This document shows positions 4,458 to 11,358 of a stretch of 11,364 bases of DNA, piece after piece. The DNA is taken from NCBI GenBank assembly GCA_025924845.1, contig JAICHN010000126.1:1-11364 (forward strand). Reading direction: 5' to 3'. The stretch is from Chloroflexota bacterium. Lineage in GTDB: Bacteria > Chloroflexota > UBA5177 > JANWHV01. Below the pieces are notes generated by a model. It made no database searches, had not been told where the DNA came from, and saw nothing but the letters and a program-made list of their open reading frames with translations. Each line of letters starts with the position of its first letter. Positions within the stretch are counted from its first letter, which is position 1. The translations under genes and the position numbers were made by a program.

Positions 4458-6545
4458 ATGATTGCGCTGACTTCGGCCAGGCGGATGGTACGGGGCGCTT
4501 GCCCGCATGACTGCCCCGATACCTGTGCCTGGCAGGTATCGGTGGAGGACGGCCGCGCCGTTGAACTGGCGGGCGCCGCCGATCATCCCTTCACCCAGGG
4601 TGTCCTGTGCGCCAAGGTCAATCACTACCTGGAGCGCGTGTACAGCCCGGATCGCGTGCTCTACCCGATGCGACGCATTGGTCCCAAGGGCGAGGCCGCG
4701 TTCGAGCGGATTAGCTGGGATGCGGCGCTGGATGGGATCGCGGGGCGCCTGCGCGAAATCCGTGACCGTGAAGGGCCGACCGCGATCCTGCCCTATAGCT
4801 TCGGGGGGACGATCGGGCTGATCCAGAACAGCGCCATGAGCGGACGCTTTTTCGCCCGCCTGGGCGCCTCGCGTCTGGTGCGCGCGGTCTGCGGTGACGC
4901 TTCGGCGACAGGCATCGCCAAGACGCTTGGCCCCGCCGTCGGCACCCTACCGGAGGATATCGTACATAGTCGTCTGATCATCCTCTGGGGCACCAATACA
5001 ATCGTTACCAACCTGCACCTCTGGCCGTTTATCCAGCGGGCGCGCCGGGACGGCGCCATGCTGATCGTGATCGATCCGCTCAAGACGCGAACGGCGGAGC
5101 AAGCCGATTGGCACATCCGACCTCTGCCCGGCACCGATGCCGCGCTGGCCCTGGGTATGATGCAGGTGATCGTCAGCGAGGGCTTGCACGATGCGGACTA
5201 CGTGTCGCGCCATACCCTTGGCTTTGCCCAACTTCAAGAGCGGCTGGCCGAGTATGCGCCCGAGCGGGCGGCGACCCTCACCGGTCTGGATGCCGCTGAT
5301 ATCGTACGCCTGGCCCGCGCCTATGCGACCACCCGACCCGCCGTGATCCGCACCGTGCTGGGCATGGAGCATCATAGCCATGGCGGTATGACTTTCAGGA
5401 CGATTGCCTGCCTCCCCGCCCTGGTCGGCGCCTGGCGCGAACGGGGCGGCGGCCTGCTGCACGCGACCCTGGATCTGCCGTTCTCGGCGCTCAACACGCG
5501 GGCCGTCTTCAAGCCCGAGCTGGAAGATCGGTCAATCCGCTCGATCAACATGGTGCAACTCGGCCGGGCGCTCACCGATCCCGCCCTGGCCCCGCCCATA
5601 CGCGCCCTCTTTGTCTACAACAGCAACCCGGCCGCCATTGCCCCAAACCAACAACGGGTGTTGGCCGGTCAGCGCCGGCCCGACCTGTTCACCGTGGTAC
5701 ACGAGCACTTTGTCACCGATACGGCGCGCTACGCCGATTATCTCTTGCCGGCCACCATGCAGGTCGAGCACCTCGATCTGATGTGGTCCTGGGGCCATAC
5801 CTACCTGACCCTCAATCAGCCGGCCATTACGCCCCGTGGCGAGGCGCTTTCCAATACGGAACTCTTCCGTCGTCTTGCCGCCCGCATGGGGTTCGACGAG
5901 CCCTATTTTCGCGAGACTGACGAGGAAATGATCCGTGCCGCGCTGACCAGTGACCATCCCTACCTGCACGGCATCACCTATGAGCGGCTGCGGGACGAGG
6001 GCTGGGCGCCGCTCAACCTCGGCGATGATTGGCGCCCATTCGCTCAGGGCGGCTTTCCCACCCCATCGGGCAAGTGCGAGTTTTACGGTGCCGGACTGGC
6101 GGCGCGGGGGGAAGATCCGCTCCCCAGCTATGCGCCCGCTCCCGAAAGTCCTGCCGGCAACCCGGCGCTCGCCGCGCGCTTTCCCCTGGTGCTGTTGACC
6201 GCCAAGTCGGCCTTGCACTTCCTGAACTCCACCTACGGCAACGCGCCGCGCCACGCCCGAGCCGAGGGTGAGCCACTGTTGGATCTGCATCCCGATGATG
6301 CCGCCTCGCGCGGTATCGATGATGGGGAGATGGTGCGCGTCTACAATGACCGGGGCGCCGTCACCCTGAGGGCGCGGATCGGGGACAGGGTCCGCGCGGG
6401 GGTGATGGCGATGCCCTCGGGTTGGTGGGCGTCGCTCAGTCCCGGCGGGGCCTCGGCCAATACCTTGACCACCGATACGCTGAGCGATTGGGGCGGCGGT
6501 GGCGCCTTTCACGACACCCTGGTCGAGGTGGAGCGCTTGCCCTGA
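4458..6545 (+). CDS. Molybdopterin oxidoreductase (DMSO reductase superfamily), single subunit
   Basis: About 695-residue molybdenum/tungsten bis-MGD oxidoreductase of the BisC/formate-dehydrogenase-like class. The N-terminus carries a [4Fe-4S] site, C15-x3-C19-x3-C23-x27-C51 (CPHDCPDTC... LCAK). Then come the family segments RVYSPDRVLYPMRR, ERISWDAAL, a C145-G-D region near the expected metal ligand, VIDPLKTRTAEQADWHI, PGTDAALALGM and, C-terminally, the molybdopterin-dinucleotide domain (HFLNSTYGN; DAASRGIDDGEMVRVYNDRG). There is no twin-arginine signal, so it is probably cytoplasmic. No electron-transfer or membrane-anchor subunit lies nearby; substrate and partner are unknown. Start choice is uncertain: 4458 has GGAAGG 13 nt upstream, while 4437 and 4485 are alternatives. 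The open frame reaches back to 3726, but that part is antisense to the deacetylase gene. The stop is 11 bp from the MFS stop (convergent). Confidence 0.85.
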   Translation: MIALTSARRMVRGACPHDCPDTCAWQVSVEDGRAVELAGAADHPFTQGVLCAKVNHYLERVYSPDRVLYPMRRIGPKGEAAFERISWDAALDGIAGRLREIRDREGPTAILPYSFGGTIGLIQNSAMSGRFFARLGASRLVRAVCGDASATGIAKTLGPAVGTLPEDIVHSRLIILWGTNTIVTNLHLWPFIQRARRDGAMLIVIDPLKTRTAEQADWHIRPLPGTDAALALGMMQVIVSEGLHDADYVSRHTLGFAQLQERLAEYAPERAATLTGLDAADIVRLARAYATTRPAVIRTVLGMEHHSHGGMTFRTIACLPALVGAWRERGGGLLHATLDLPFSALNTRAVFKPELEDRSIRSINMVQLGRALTDPALAPPIRALFVYNSNPAAIAPNQQRVLAGQRRPDLFTVVHEHFVTDTARYADYLLPATMQVEHLDLMWSWGHTYLTLNQPAITPRGEALSNTELFRRLAARMGFDEPYFRETDEEMIRAALTSDHPYLHGITYERLRDEGWAPLNLGDDWRPFAQGGFPTPSGKCEFYGAGLAARGEDPLPSYAPAPESPAGNPALAARFPLVLLTAKSALHFLNSTYGNAPRHARAEGEPLLDLHPDDAASRGIDDGEMVRVYNDRGAVTLRARIGDRVRAGVMAMPSGWWASLSPGGASANTLTTDTLSDWGGGGAFHDTLVEVERLP

Positions 6546-6561
6546 CTCTTGAAGGGTCAGG
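6540..6561. terminator. Small hairpin over two convergent stop codons
   Basis: CCTGAC (6541-6546) pairs with GTCAGG (6556-6561). It overlaps the TGA of the oxidoreductase (6543-6545) and the stop of the MFS gene (6559-6557), in the only space between the two. There is no T-run; a bidirectional terminator role is a guess. Confidence 0.25.
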
Positions 6562-8071
6562 CCGCGCCATCCTCGACGGCAAGGGTAGCCGGCAGCGGCG
6601 ATACGGCCGCGGCAGGACGAACCGCGGCTCGCGGCAACTGGCGAAGCAGCACCAGGCTGACCACCAGCAGTCCGAAGTCGAGCAGGAAAACATCTTGCAT
6701 CGCGGTGAGGTAGTGGTCGAGGTTGGGGTGCGCGCCGAGCACGCCGAAGAACACCTCGCCCAGCCCGGCCACGCCGATCGCACTGGCAAACTGCTGGCTT
6801 GTGGTCAGCGTGCCCGCAGCGCCGCCCGCTTTTTCGGCTGGTACACCGGCAAGCACTACTCCGATCAACGCCGGCATGGCGCACCCATTGCCCGCTCCCG
6901 AAAGGAGCAGCCAGGGGGCGAGACGCCACCCGTCGATGGCCGCCCCGGAGAGATGCGCCGTGATCAGCAGTCCCAACATGCCTATCGCGGTGACCACGAG
7001 ACCCCAGGCCATCACCCGCAAGCCGTGCCTGGCGATCAACGGCCGCATCAGCAGCGAGGTGGCGGCGAAGGCAATGCCGACCGGGGCGAAGGTCAGCCCG
7101 GCATCGAGGGCCGAAAACCGCAGTCCGGCCTGCAAGAACAGGGCAAGCCCCAGCATGAAACTGCCGAAATAGGCGTAGATCGCCATACAGATGCCCAGAC
7201 CGGCGGAGAACGATCGCTGCTTGAACAGCTCGATGTGGAGCAGTGGCTGGCCGCCGCGCCGCGCCAGGCTTCCCTCGTACACGAGGGCGCCGATCATCGC
7301 CGGGATCGCGGCGATCAGCAGGGCGAGAGCCCAGAGCGGCCAGCCCTCCTCTCGACCGATGGTAAGCGGCACCAGGGCCAGGGCCAGGGCGCCGGAGATC
7401 GCCACCACGCCGACCGGGTCGAGTCGCGGCTTAGCGGCGGAGCGCGTGGCGGGCAGCAGCTTGAGGGCGAGGAAGAGCGCCGCGGCGCCCACGGGCACGT
7501 TGACCAGAAAGATCACGCGCCAGCCCAGGCCGAGGATGTTTGCCTGCAAGAGAACGCCGCCCAGCACCTGACCGGCAATCGAGCCGATCCCGATCGTGGC
7601 GCCGAACCAGGCCAGGGCGACATGGCGCTTCGCGGGGGGAAAGAGCGCCGTAATCAGGGCCAGCACCTGGGGACTCATCGCGGCGGCGCATAGTCCCTGG
7701 GCCAGCCGAGCGACGATCAGTTCGTTCGCTGTTTGCGCGAGACCGCAGGCGGCGGATGCGATCACGAAGGCTGCCATGCCCAGGACGAACAGACGCCGAT
7801 AGCCAAAGCGGTCGCCAAGACGGCCACCCGTGATCAAGGCGGCGGCATAGGTAAAGGCGTAGCCGCCCACCACCAATTGCAGGGCCGCGGTGGATGCCCC
7901 CAGGTCGCGCTGCATGGTAGGCGCGGCGACATTGACGACGAAGAAATCGAACAGGGCCATGAACGTGGCGCTGAGGATAATGGGCAGTAAGCGCCAGGTT
8001 CGCGCCTCGGCTGACCGCTCCAGATCGGGCGTCCGCGTCCGCGTGCGGGTTGGTAATGTCATGAGCCCCAC
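6557..8071 (-). CDS. MFS drug efflux transporter, DHA2 (14-TMS) type
   Basis: 504-residue inner-membrane protein; hydrophobic segments count to about 14, as in proton-driven drug/H+ antiporters of the EmrB/QacA (DHA2) family. Motif A is visible between helices 2 and 3 (GGRLGDRFGYRRLFVLG). Helix 1 carries the typical D residue (ALFDFFVVNVAAPT), and the helix 5 motif C is a variant, GIGSIAGQVLGG, with Ala-Gly where Gly-Pro is usual. Substrate cannot be told from sequence. The GTG at 8071 is preferred to the ATG at 8062 because GGGAGGG (8087-8081) is 9 nt upstream. It is divergent from an ArsR-type regulator gene, with a perfect palindrome over its promoter, so it is probably repressed by that protein and induced by a ligand. 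It converges on the oxidoreductase gene. Confidence 0.85.
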   Translation of the reverse strand: MGLMTLPTRTRTRTPDLERSAEARTWRLLPIILSATFMALFDFFVVNVAAPTMQRDLGASTAALQLVVGGYAFTYAAALITGGRLGDRFGYRRLFVLGMAAFVIASAACGLAQTANELIVARLAQGLCAAAMSPQVLALITALFPPAKRHVALAWFGATIGIGSIAGQVLGGVLLQANILGLGWRVIFLVNVPVGAAALFLALKLLPATRSAAKPRLDPVGVVAISGALALALVPLTIGREEGWPLWALALLIAAIPAMIGALVYEGSLARRGGQPLLHIELFKQRSFSAGLGICMAIYAYFGSFMLGLALFLQAGLRFSALDAGLTFAPVGIAFAATSLLMRPLIARHGLRVMAWGLVVTAIGMLGLLITAHLSGAAIDGWRLAPWLLLSGAGNGCAMPALIGVVLAGVPAEKAGGAAGTLTTSQQFASAIGVAGLGEVFFGVLGAHPNLDHYLTAMQDVFLLDFGLLVVSLVLLRQLPRAAVRPAAAVSPLPATLAVEDGAA

Positions 8072-8085
8072 GATAGGATTCCCTC

Positions 8086-8117
8086 CCGTATAGTTCGACT
8101 ACCATCGAACTATACGG
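8086..8117. promoter_or_regulatory. Perfect 13-bp inverted repeat, probable ArsR-family operator
   Basis: CCGTATAGTTCGA (8086-8098) and TCGAACTATACGG (8105-8117) are perfect complements with a 6-bp spacer (CTACCA). They lie between the divergent exporter and regulator genes and cover the -10 box of the exporter promoter. An extra half-site core, TCGAAC, is at 8124-8129. A dimeric winged-helix repressor bound here would block the exporter promoter and could limit its own. Confidence 0.65.
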
Positions 8118-8138
8118 CATTGGTCGAACCTTTCGCAA
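8109..8138 (-). promoter_or_regulatory. Probable promoter of the MFS exporter gene
   Basis: On the minus strand, TTGCGA (8138-8133) and TATAGT (8114-8109) form a -35/-10 pair with an 18-bp spacer. The -10 is inside the right arm of the perfect inverted repeat, which fits direct repression. Confidence 0.45.
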
Positions 8139-8148
8139 GGCTTAGTGC

Positions 8149-8154
8149 TATACT
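8149..8154 (+). promoter_or_regulatory. -10 box of arsR; transcript probably leaderless
   Basis: TATACT (8149-8154) ends 6 bp before the ATG at 8161, so transcription would start at or next to the start codon. No Shine-Dalgarno lies within 15 bp of that ATG. No good -35 is seen. Confidence 0.45.
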
Positions 8155-8160
8155 TTACGC

Positions 8161-8493
8161 ATGAGCGGTGAATTGGCACAACCGGATCAACAGCATGTTG
8201 AACTGCCCTCGGTCCTGGCGGCGCTGGCCGACCCGTACCGTCTGGCCTGTGTGCGCGGCCTGGCCGAACATGGGGAGACCAGTTGCAGCGACCTGCACGA
8301 TCTTACCGGCATCGAGTGCGGCAAATCGACCGTCTCGCACCATATTCGGGTGCTGCGCGAGGCCGGGGTGATCAGCACGCGGGTCGATGGGGTACACCGC
8401 TATTCGACCTTGCGGCGCGCCGACCTCGATGCCAGATTCCCCGGCCTCCTGGATGCCGTGCTTGCCTCAACGCCGGTAACCAACCATAGGTAG
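8161..8493 (+). CDS. ArsR-family winged-helix transcriptional regulator
   Basis: 110-residue repressor-type protein. It begins with the ArsR pattern LAALADPYRLACVRGLAEHGETSCSDL, followed by the recognition-helix region GKSTVSHHIRVLREAG (residues about 54-70) and the beta-wing GVISTRVDGVHRYSTL. Cysteines occur at 30, 42 and 53, but the classical ELCVCDL metal site is absent, so a non-metal ligand or a thiol/redox signal is as likely as a metal. It is divergent from the MFS exporter gene, and a perfect inverted repeat lies between them, so it most likely represses the exporter. The start at 8161 fits the protein family's N-terminus and a leaderless transcript (-10 box 6 bp upstream). A small hairpin, ACCCT/AGGGT (8506-8517), follows the stop. 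Confidence 0.85.
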   Translation: MSGELAQPDQQHVELPSVLAALADPYRLACVRGLAEHGETSCSDLHDLTGIECGKSTVSHHIRVLREAGVISTRVDGVHRYSTLRRADLDARFPGLLDAVLASTPVTNHR

Positions 8494-8533
8494 GTAACCG
8501 TGCTTACCCTGAAGGGTCATGGCAAGGTTCATT

Positions 8534-8547
8534 GCGGCTAAAGCCGC
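8534..8547. repeat. Short palindrome (GCGGCT-AA-AGCCGC)
   Basis: A 14-bp hairpin with 6-bp arms in the gap after arsR. Palindromes of the GCGGCTAAAGCCGC type recur between genes in several bacterial groups, as I recall. It lies just beyond the stop of the gene relic on the opposite strand, so it may be that gene's old terminator; there is no T-run. Confidence 0.3.
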
Positions 8548-8559
8548 CGTGCCGCCTGC

Positions 8560-8718
8560 TCATTGCAAGGGAATAGGCGACGAGGCAATCTCGCCGATGC
8601 TGTAGGCGGTGTCTAGACTGGGCACCATACTGACGAAGCGCGTATTGATCCCTTCGTTGTACGGAGAGGCGCCCTGTACCCGCACCCGTAGCGTAACGCG
8701 GTATTCGTGCTGATCGCG
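8560..8718 (-). pseudogene. Relic of an unidentified protein-coding gene (C-terminal piece)
   Basis: On the minus strand a frame of about 50 codons, read from about 8718 to a TGA at 8562-8560, gives a natural-looking sequence: a beta-strand-like EYRVTLRVRVQG, then YNEGINTRFV, then AYSIGEIASSP. Codon third positions are G/C-rich like the neighbours. There is no ribosome binding site and no good start; the only upstream initiator in frame is a TTG at 8787 whose intervening codons cross a strong hairpin (8729-8762). I read it as the tail of a gene cut off by loss of its 5' part, perhaps at the hairpin. I do not recognise the family. It could instead be a chance open frame. Confidence 0.3.
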
Positions 8719-8728
8719 CGGCGCCCTG

Positions 8729-8762
8729 GCCTGCCCACTCCTCCGTGGAGGAGCGGGCAGGC
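8729..8762. repeat. Strong imperfect palindrome in the arsR-corC gap
   Basis: GCCTGCCC (8729-8736) pairs with GGGCAGGC (8755-8762) and CTCCTCC (8738-8744) with GGAGGAG (8747-8753), separated by one A/C mismatch: 15 bp of stem around a tiny loop. No T-run follows. It sits at the 5' edge of the gene relic. The CTCCTCC/GGAGGAG and GGGCAG/CTGCCC blocks recur in the hairpin at 11311-11358. Confidence 0.5.
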
Positions 8763-8871
8763 TTGCCGGATAACCGGGAATAGCCAATGATCAGGATAGG
8801 GAGGTAAGAGTGGAGCACCGGGGACATGCTCCTGTACAGGCCGGCATGATCCGGCGGATGCGCCGCGGCTC

Positions 8872-10248
8872 GTGATGAGCGATCAGCTCGCCGTGGTGGT
8901 TCGCCTGGTGGCCGTCCTCCTGTTGGTGGCCCTCAACGGTTTCTTCGTGGCGGCAGAGTTCGCCTTGGTCAGCGTCCGCCGCAGCCGAATCGCGGAACTG
9001 GCCGATCAGGGAAGCGCCGGGGCGGCGCGTGTCCAGCGCGCCCTGAGTGACCTGGATCAGTTTATCGCGGCCACCCAACTGGGCATCACCATGGCGTCGC
9101 TCGGCCTCGGCTGGCTCGGCGAGCCTGTGGTGGCCCAGATCCTCCATGCCGCCCTCGACTGGGCGCCCCTACCCTTCGAGAAGGCGCTCATTGCCGGCAT
9201 CGTGGCCTTTGTCCTGATCACTACCCTGCATATCGTCTTCGGCGAATTGGCGCCCAAGTCCATCGCCTTGCAGCGGACCGAACGGACCGCGATCCTGGTG
9301 GTGCCGCCCACCGCCGCGTTTCTCGCCCTCTTCCGACCGGCCATTATCCTCCTCAACGGCGCGGGAGCCGCGGTGGTGCGGCTGCTCCGCCTCGATCCGG
9401 CGACGAATCTCGAGGGCGGCAGCCTTCACTCAGCGCAGGAAATCGAGCTGCTGGTCGAGCAGAGCGCCCGCGGCGGCGTTCTGGACGAGATGGAGCGGCG
9501 GATGATCCGCGGTGTCTTTGACGTGGGAGATCGCAACGCTCGCCAGGTCATGGCGCCGCGCACCCAGATCCAGGGGCTGCGATTGGGGGCCGACATCGAG
9601 GAGGCGGTGCGGGTCGCCCTTGCCGCGCGCCATAGCCGCTTGCCGATCTATGACGGCGATCTCGACCATATAGTAGGGATGGTGCATCTGCGCGATGTGC
9701 TGCGGGCGCTGGCCGAAACCCGGGCCGGCACGACGGGGTTCACCCTTCGCGCCCTCCTCCGCCCCGTGCCCGCGGTGCCCGAAGCGCTCGCTCTGGATGA
9801 GGTTCTCGTGACCTTGCGTGAGCAGCGCGCCCATTTGGCCGTGGTGGTGGACGAGTATGGCGGCACCGCCGGCATCCTGACCCTGGAGGACATTCTGGAG
9901 GAGATCGTCGGCGAGCTGAACGATGAGTTCGCCCTGCCCGGCCCGGCCGAAATCATCGCGCGCCCCGATGGATCCTGGCTGCTGGACGGCTTGCTCCCGC
10001 TCGACGAAGTGGACGAGCATGCCGGAACGCGGCTCACCGGGGCGACCGATTCACAGGGTAACCCCCTTGATGTCGAGACTCTGGCCGGTTTGATCACGGC
10101 CCGGCTAGGGCGGCTGGCCGTGGTCGGCGACTCCGTGACCGAGCCCGGTGACCCGCCCGTGCGCCTGAGCGTGGAGGAAGTAGTGGGTAGGCGAATCGCG
10201 CGCGTGGCGCTTCACAAAGAGACCGAGGAGCGGGCCGATCTCACCTGA
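8872..10248 (+). CDS. CNNM/HlyC-CorC family membrane protein with CBS domains
   Basis: 458-residue protein with the three-part architecture of CNNM/CorC transporters, linked to Mg2+ and other divalent-cation export or homeostasis (older annotations: hemolysin). Residues about 8-175 form the DUF21/CNNM membrane domain with three to four helices (VRLVAVLLLVALNGFFVAAEFAL; TLHIVFGELAPKSIAL). Residues about 215-340 are a CBS pair (VMAPRTQIQGL, HSRLPIYDGDLDHIVGMVHLRDVL; HLAVVVDEYGGTAGILTLEDILEEIVGEL), which in this family binds nucleotides such as Mg-ATP. Residues about 360-445 are the CorC_HlyC C-terminal domain (DGSWLLDG). Length is normal. The start is GTG 8872 or ATG 8875, neither with a good ribosome binding site. 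uxuA follows 69 bp later on the same strand, with its own ribosome binding site; a functional link is not evident. Confidence 0.85.
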   Translation: MMSDQLAVVVRLVAVLLLVALNGFFVAAEFALVSVRRSRIAELADQGSAGAARVQRALSDLDQFIAATQLGITMASLGLGWLGEPVVAQILHAALDWAPLPFEKALIAGIVAFVLITTLHIVFGELAPKSIALQRTERTAILVVPPTAAFLALFRPAIILLNGAGAAVVRLLRLDPATNLEGGSLHSAQEIELLVEQSARGGVLDEMERRMIRGVFDVGDRNARQVMAPRTQIQGLRLGADIEEAVRVALAARHSRLPIYDGDLDHIVGMVHLRDVLRALAETRAGTTGFTLRALLRPVPAVPEALALDEVLVTLREQRAHLAVVVDEYGGTAGILTLEDILEEIVGELNDEFALPGPAEIIARPDGSWLLDGLLPLDEVDEHAGTRLTGATDSQGNPLDVETLAGLITARLGRLAVVGDSVTEPGDPPVRLSVEEVVGRRIARVALHKETEERADLT

Positions 10249-10317
10249 GGTTACTTCCAGGCCGGCGAACCGCTCCGAATTGCCGCATACTATTGGCGAG
10301 TAGAAAGGGCAGCGAGA

Positions 10318-11310
10318 GTGATTCGTATCGCCGAGCATTTGCAGCCGATACCAACCCCGTTCTGGACGACTCTGCGCCAGGTTGGGGTCGATTATGTGAT
10401 AAGCGGGCTCGATCGTTCCGCGCACCGACCGGATGAGCGGGGCATGGACCTACCCTGGGAGGAAGGGGCGCTCCGCCTCCTGGTTAAACGCTACGAGGAC
10501 GCCGGCTTGCAGGTGGCGGGTATCGAGGATTCGCCGCCGCTCGATCGCGCCCGGCTCGGCTTACCAGGCGGCGACGAAGAGATCGAGCAGTTTTGCGAAC
10601 TGGTCCGGAGCATGGGCGCCGTGGGCATCCCCATGCTCTGCTACAACTGGATGGCGGTCATTCCCTGGCTCCGCACCTCGACTACCCTGCGCGGGCGGGG
10701 CGGCGCCCTGGTCACGGGCTTCGACCACGCCGTCTTCGCCAAGCTGCCTCCCACCTGGGCCGGTCAGGTCACGGAAGAGCATCTCTGGAGCACCTTCAAG
10801 CACTTCATCGAGCGCGTGGCGCCGGTGGCCGAGAAGGCAGGGGTTCGGCTGGCCTTGCATCCTGACGATCCGCCGCTGTCCCCGCTGCGCGGCATTGGGC
10901 GCATCATGCGGAGCGTAGAGGCGTTCGAGCGTGTGATCGATCTGGTTGACACGCCCGCGAACTCCATCACCCTGTGCCAGGGCAACTTCACGCTGATGAC
11001 CAGCGATCTTCCCGGCGTGATCCGCCGCTTTGGGCGGCTTGGCCGCATCGCGTTCGGCCACTTCCGTGATGTGCGAGGGACGCCCGAACACTTCGTGGAG
11101 ACATTTCACGACGACGGCCCGACCGATATGTACGCCTGCATGAAGGCCTGGCACGAGATCGGCTTCGACGGCGTGATGCGCCCGGACCACGTGCCGACCC
11201 TGGAGGGCGATGTGAACGACAACCCGGCCTACTCGAATCTGGCGCGCCTGCACGCCATCGGCTACATGACCGGGCTGCGCGAGGCGGCCACCGCCGAACT
11301 TAGCAAGTAA
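10318..11310 (+). CDS. uxuA: Mannonate dehydratase
   Basis: 330-residue UxuA-family enzyme (TIM-barrel, Mn2+/Fe2+-dependent), which dehydrates D-mannonate to 2-keto-3-deoxy-D-gluconate in glucuronate breakdown in the cytoplasm. Conserved motifs are all present in order: the N-terminal PTPFW, MLCYNWM (about 106-112), LHPDDPP (H181), ITLCQGN (C220), FGHFRDV (H248), ETFHDDGPTDM (about 261-271) and RPDHVP (D290, H291). These include the expected metal ligands and active-site residues. It is shorter than E. coli UxuA (about 394 residues), like many non-enteric versions that lack an insertion. The GTG start at 10318 is supported by AAAGGG ending 8 nt upstream. No other hexuronate gene is inside the window; any uronate operon would have to continue beyond it, but the strong hairpin right after the stop argues that this transcript ends here. 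Confidence 0.9.
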   Translation: MIRIAEHLQPIPTPFWTTLRQVGVDYVISGLDRSAHRPDERGMDLPWEEGALRLLVKRYEDAGLQVAGIEDSPPLDRARLGLPGGDEEIEQFCELVRSMGAVGIPMLCYNWMAVIPWLRTSTTLRGRGGALVTGFDHAVFAKLPPTWAGQVTEEHLWSTFKHFIERVAPVAEKAGVRLALHPDDPPLSPLRGIGRIMRSVEAFERVIDLVDTPANSITLCQGNFTLMTSDLPGVIRRFGRLGRIAFGHFRDVRGTPEHFVETFHDDGPTDMYACMKAWHEIGFDGVMRPDHVPTLEGDVNDNPAYSNLARLHAIGYMTGLREAATAELSK

Positions 11311-11358
11311 GGGCAGTCAGGAGGAGGCGCCGAAACCGGCGCCTCCTCCTGACTGCCC
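11311..11358. terminator. Perfect 22-bp hairpin directly after the uxuA stop
   Basis: The arms 11311-11332 and 11337-11358 are perfectly complementary around a 4-nt loop (AAAC). The left arm begins at the base after the TAA, starts GGGCAGTCAGGAGGAGG and is very GC-rich. Only TATTAC follows before the window ends, so there is no T-run in view. Probably a terminator or mRNA 3'-end stabiliser; it could also be a dispersed palindromic element inserted at the stop codon. Confidence 0.6.

Larger units (their letters stand above)
8494..8871. other. 378-bp gap between arsR and the CNNM/CorC gene
   Basis: Besides the two palindromes and the gene relic listed separately, the last 60 bases hold stacked small palindromes: GGAGCA/TGCTCC (8812-8817 and 8827-8832) and the 10-bp palindrome CCTGTACAGG (8831-8840). 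I see no clear promoter for the downstream gene and no riboswitch I can recognise. Confidence 0.4.

Noticed and set aside
5532..6929. 465-codon minus-strand frame
   Set aside because: Shadow of the oxidoreductase gene: a GC-rich third-position artefact with low-complexity Gly/Arg-rich translation and no recognisable domain; it also overlaps the MFS gene.
6422..7693. 423-codon plus-strand frame
   Set aside because: Antisense to the MFS gene; its Gln/Arg/Gly/His-rich translation is typical of a shadow frame.
8826..8849. Tiny frame MLLYRPA before the CNNM/CorC gene as a leader peptide
   Set aside because: The ribosome binding site is weak, there is no attenuator-type hairpin with a T-run, and nothing known links such a peptide to this family.
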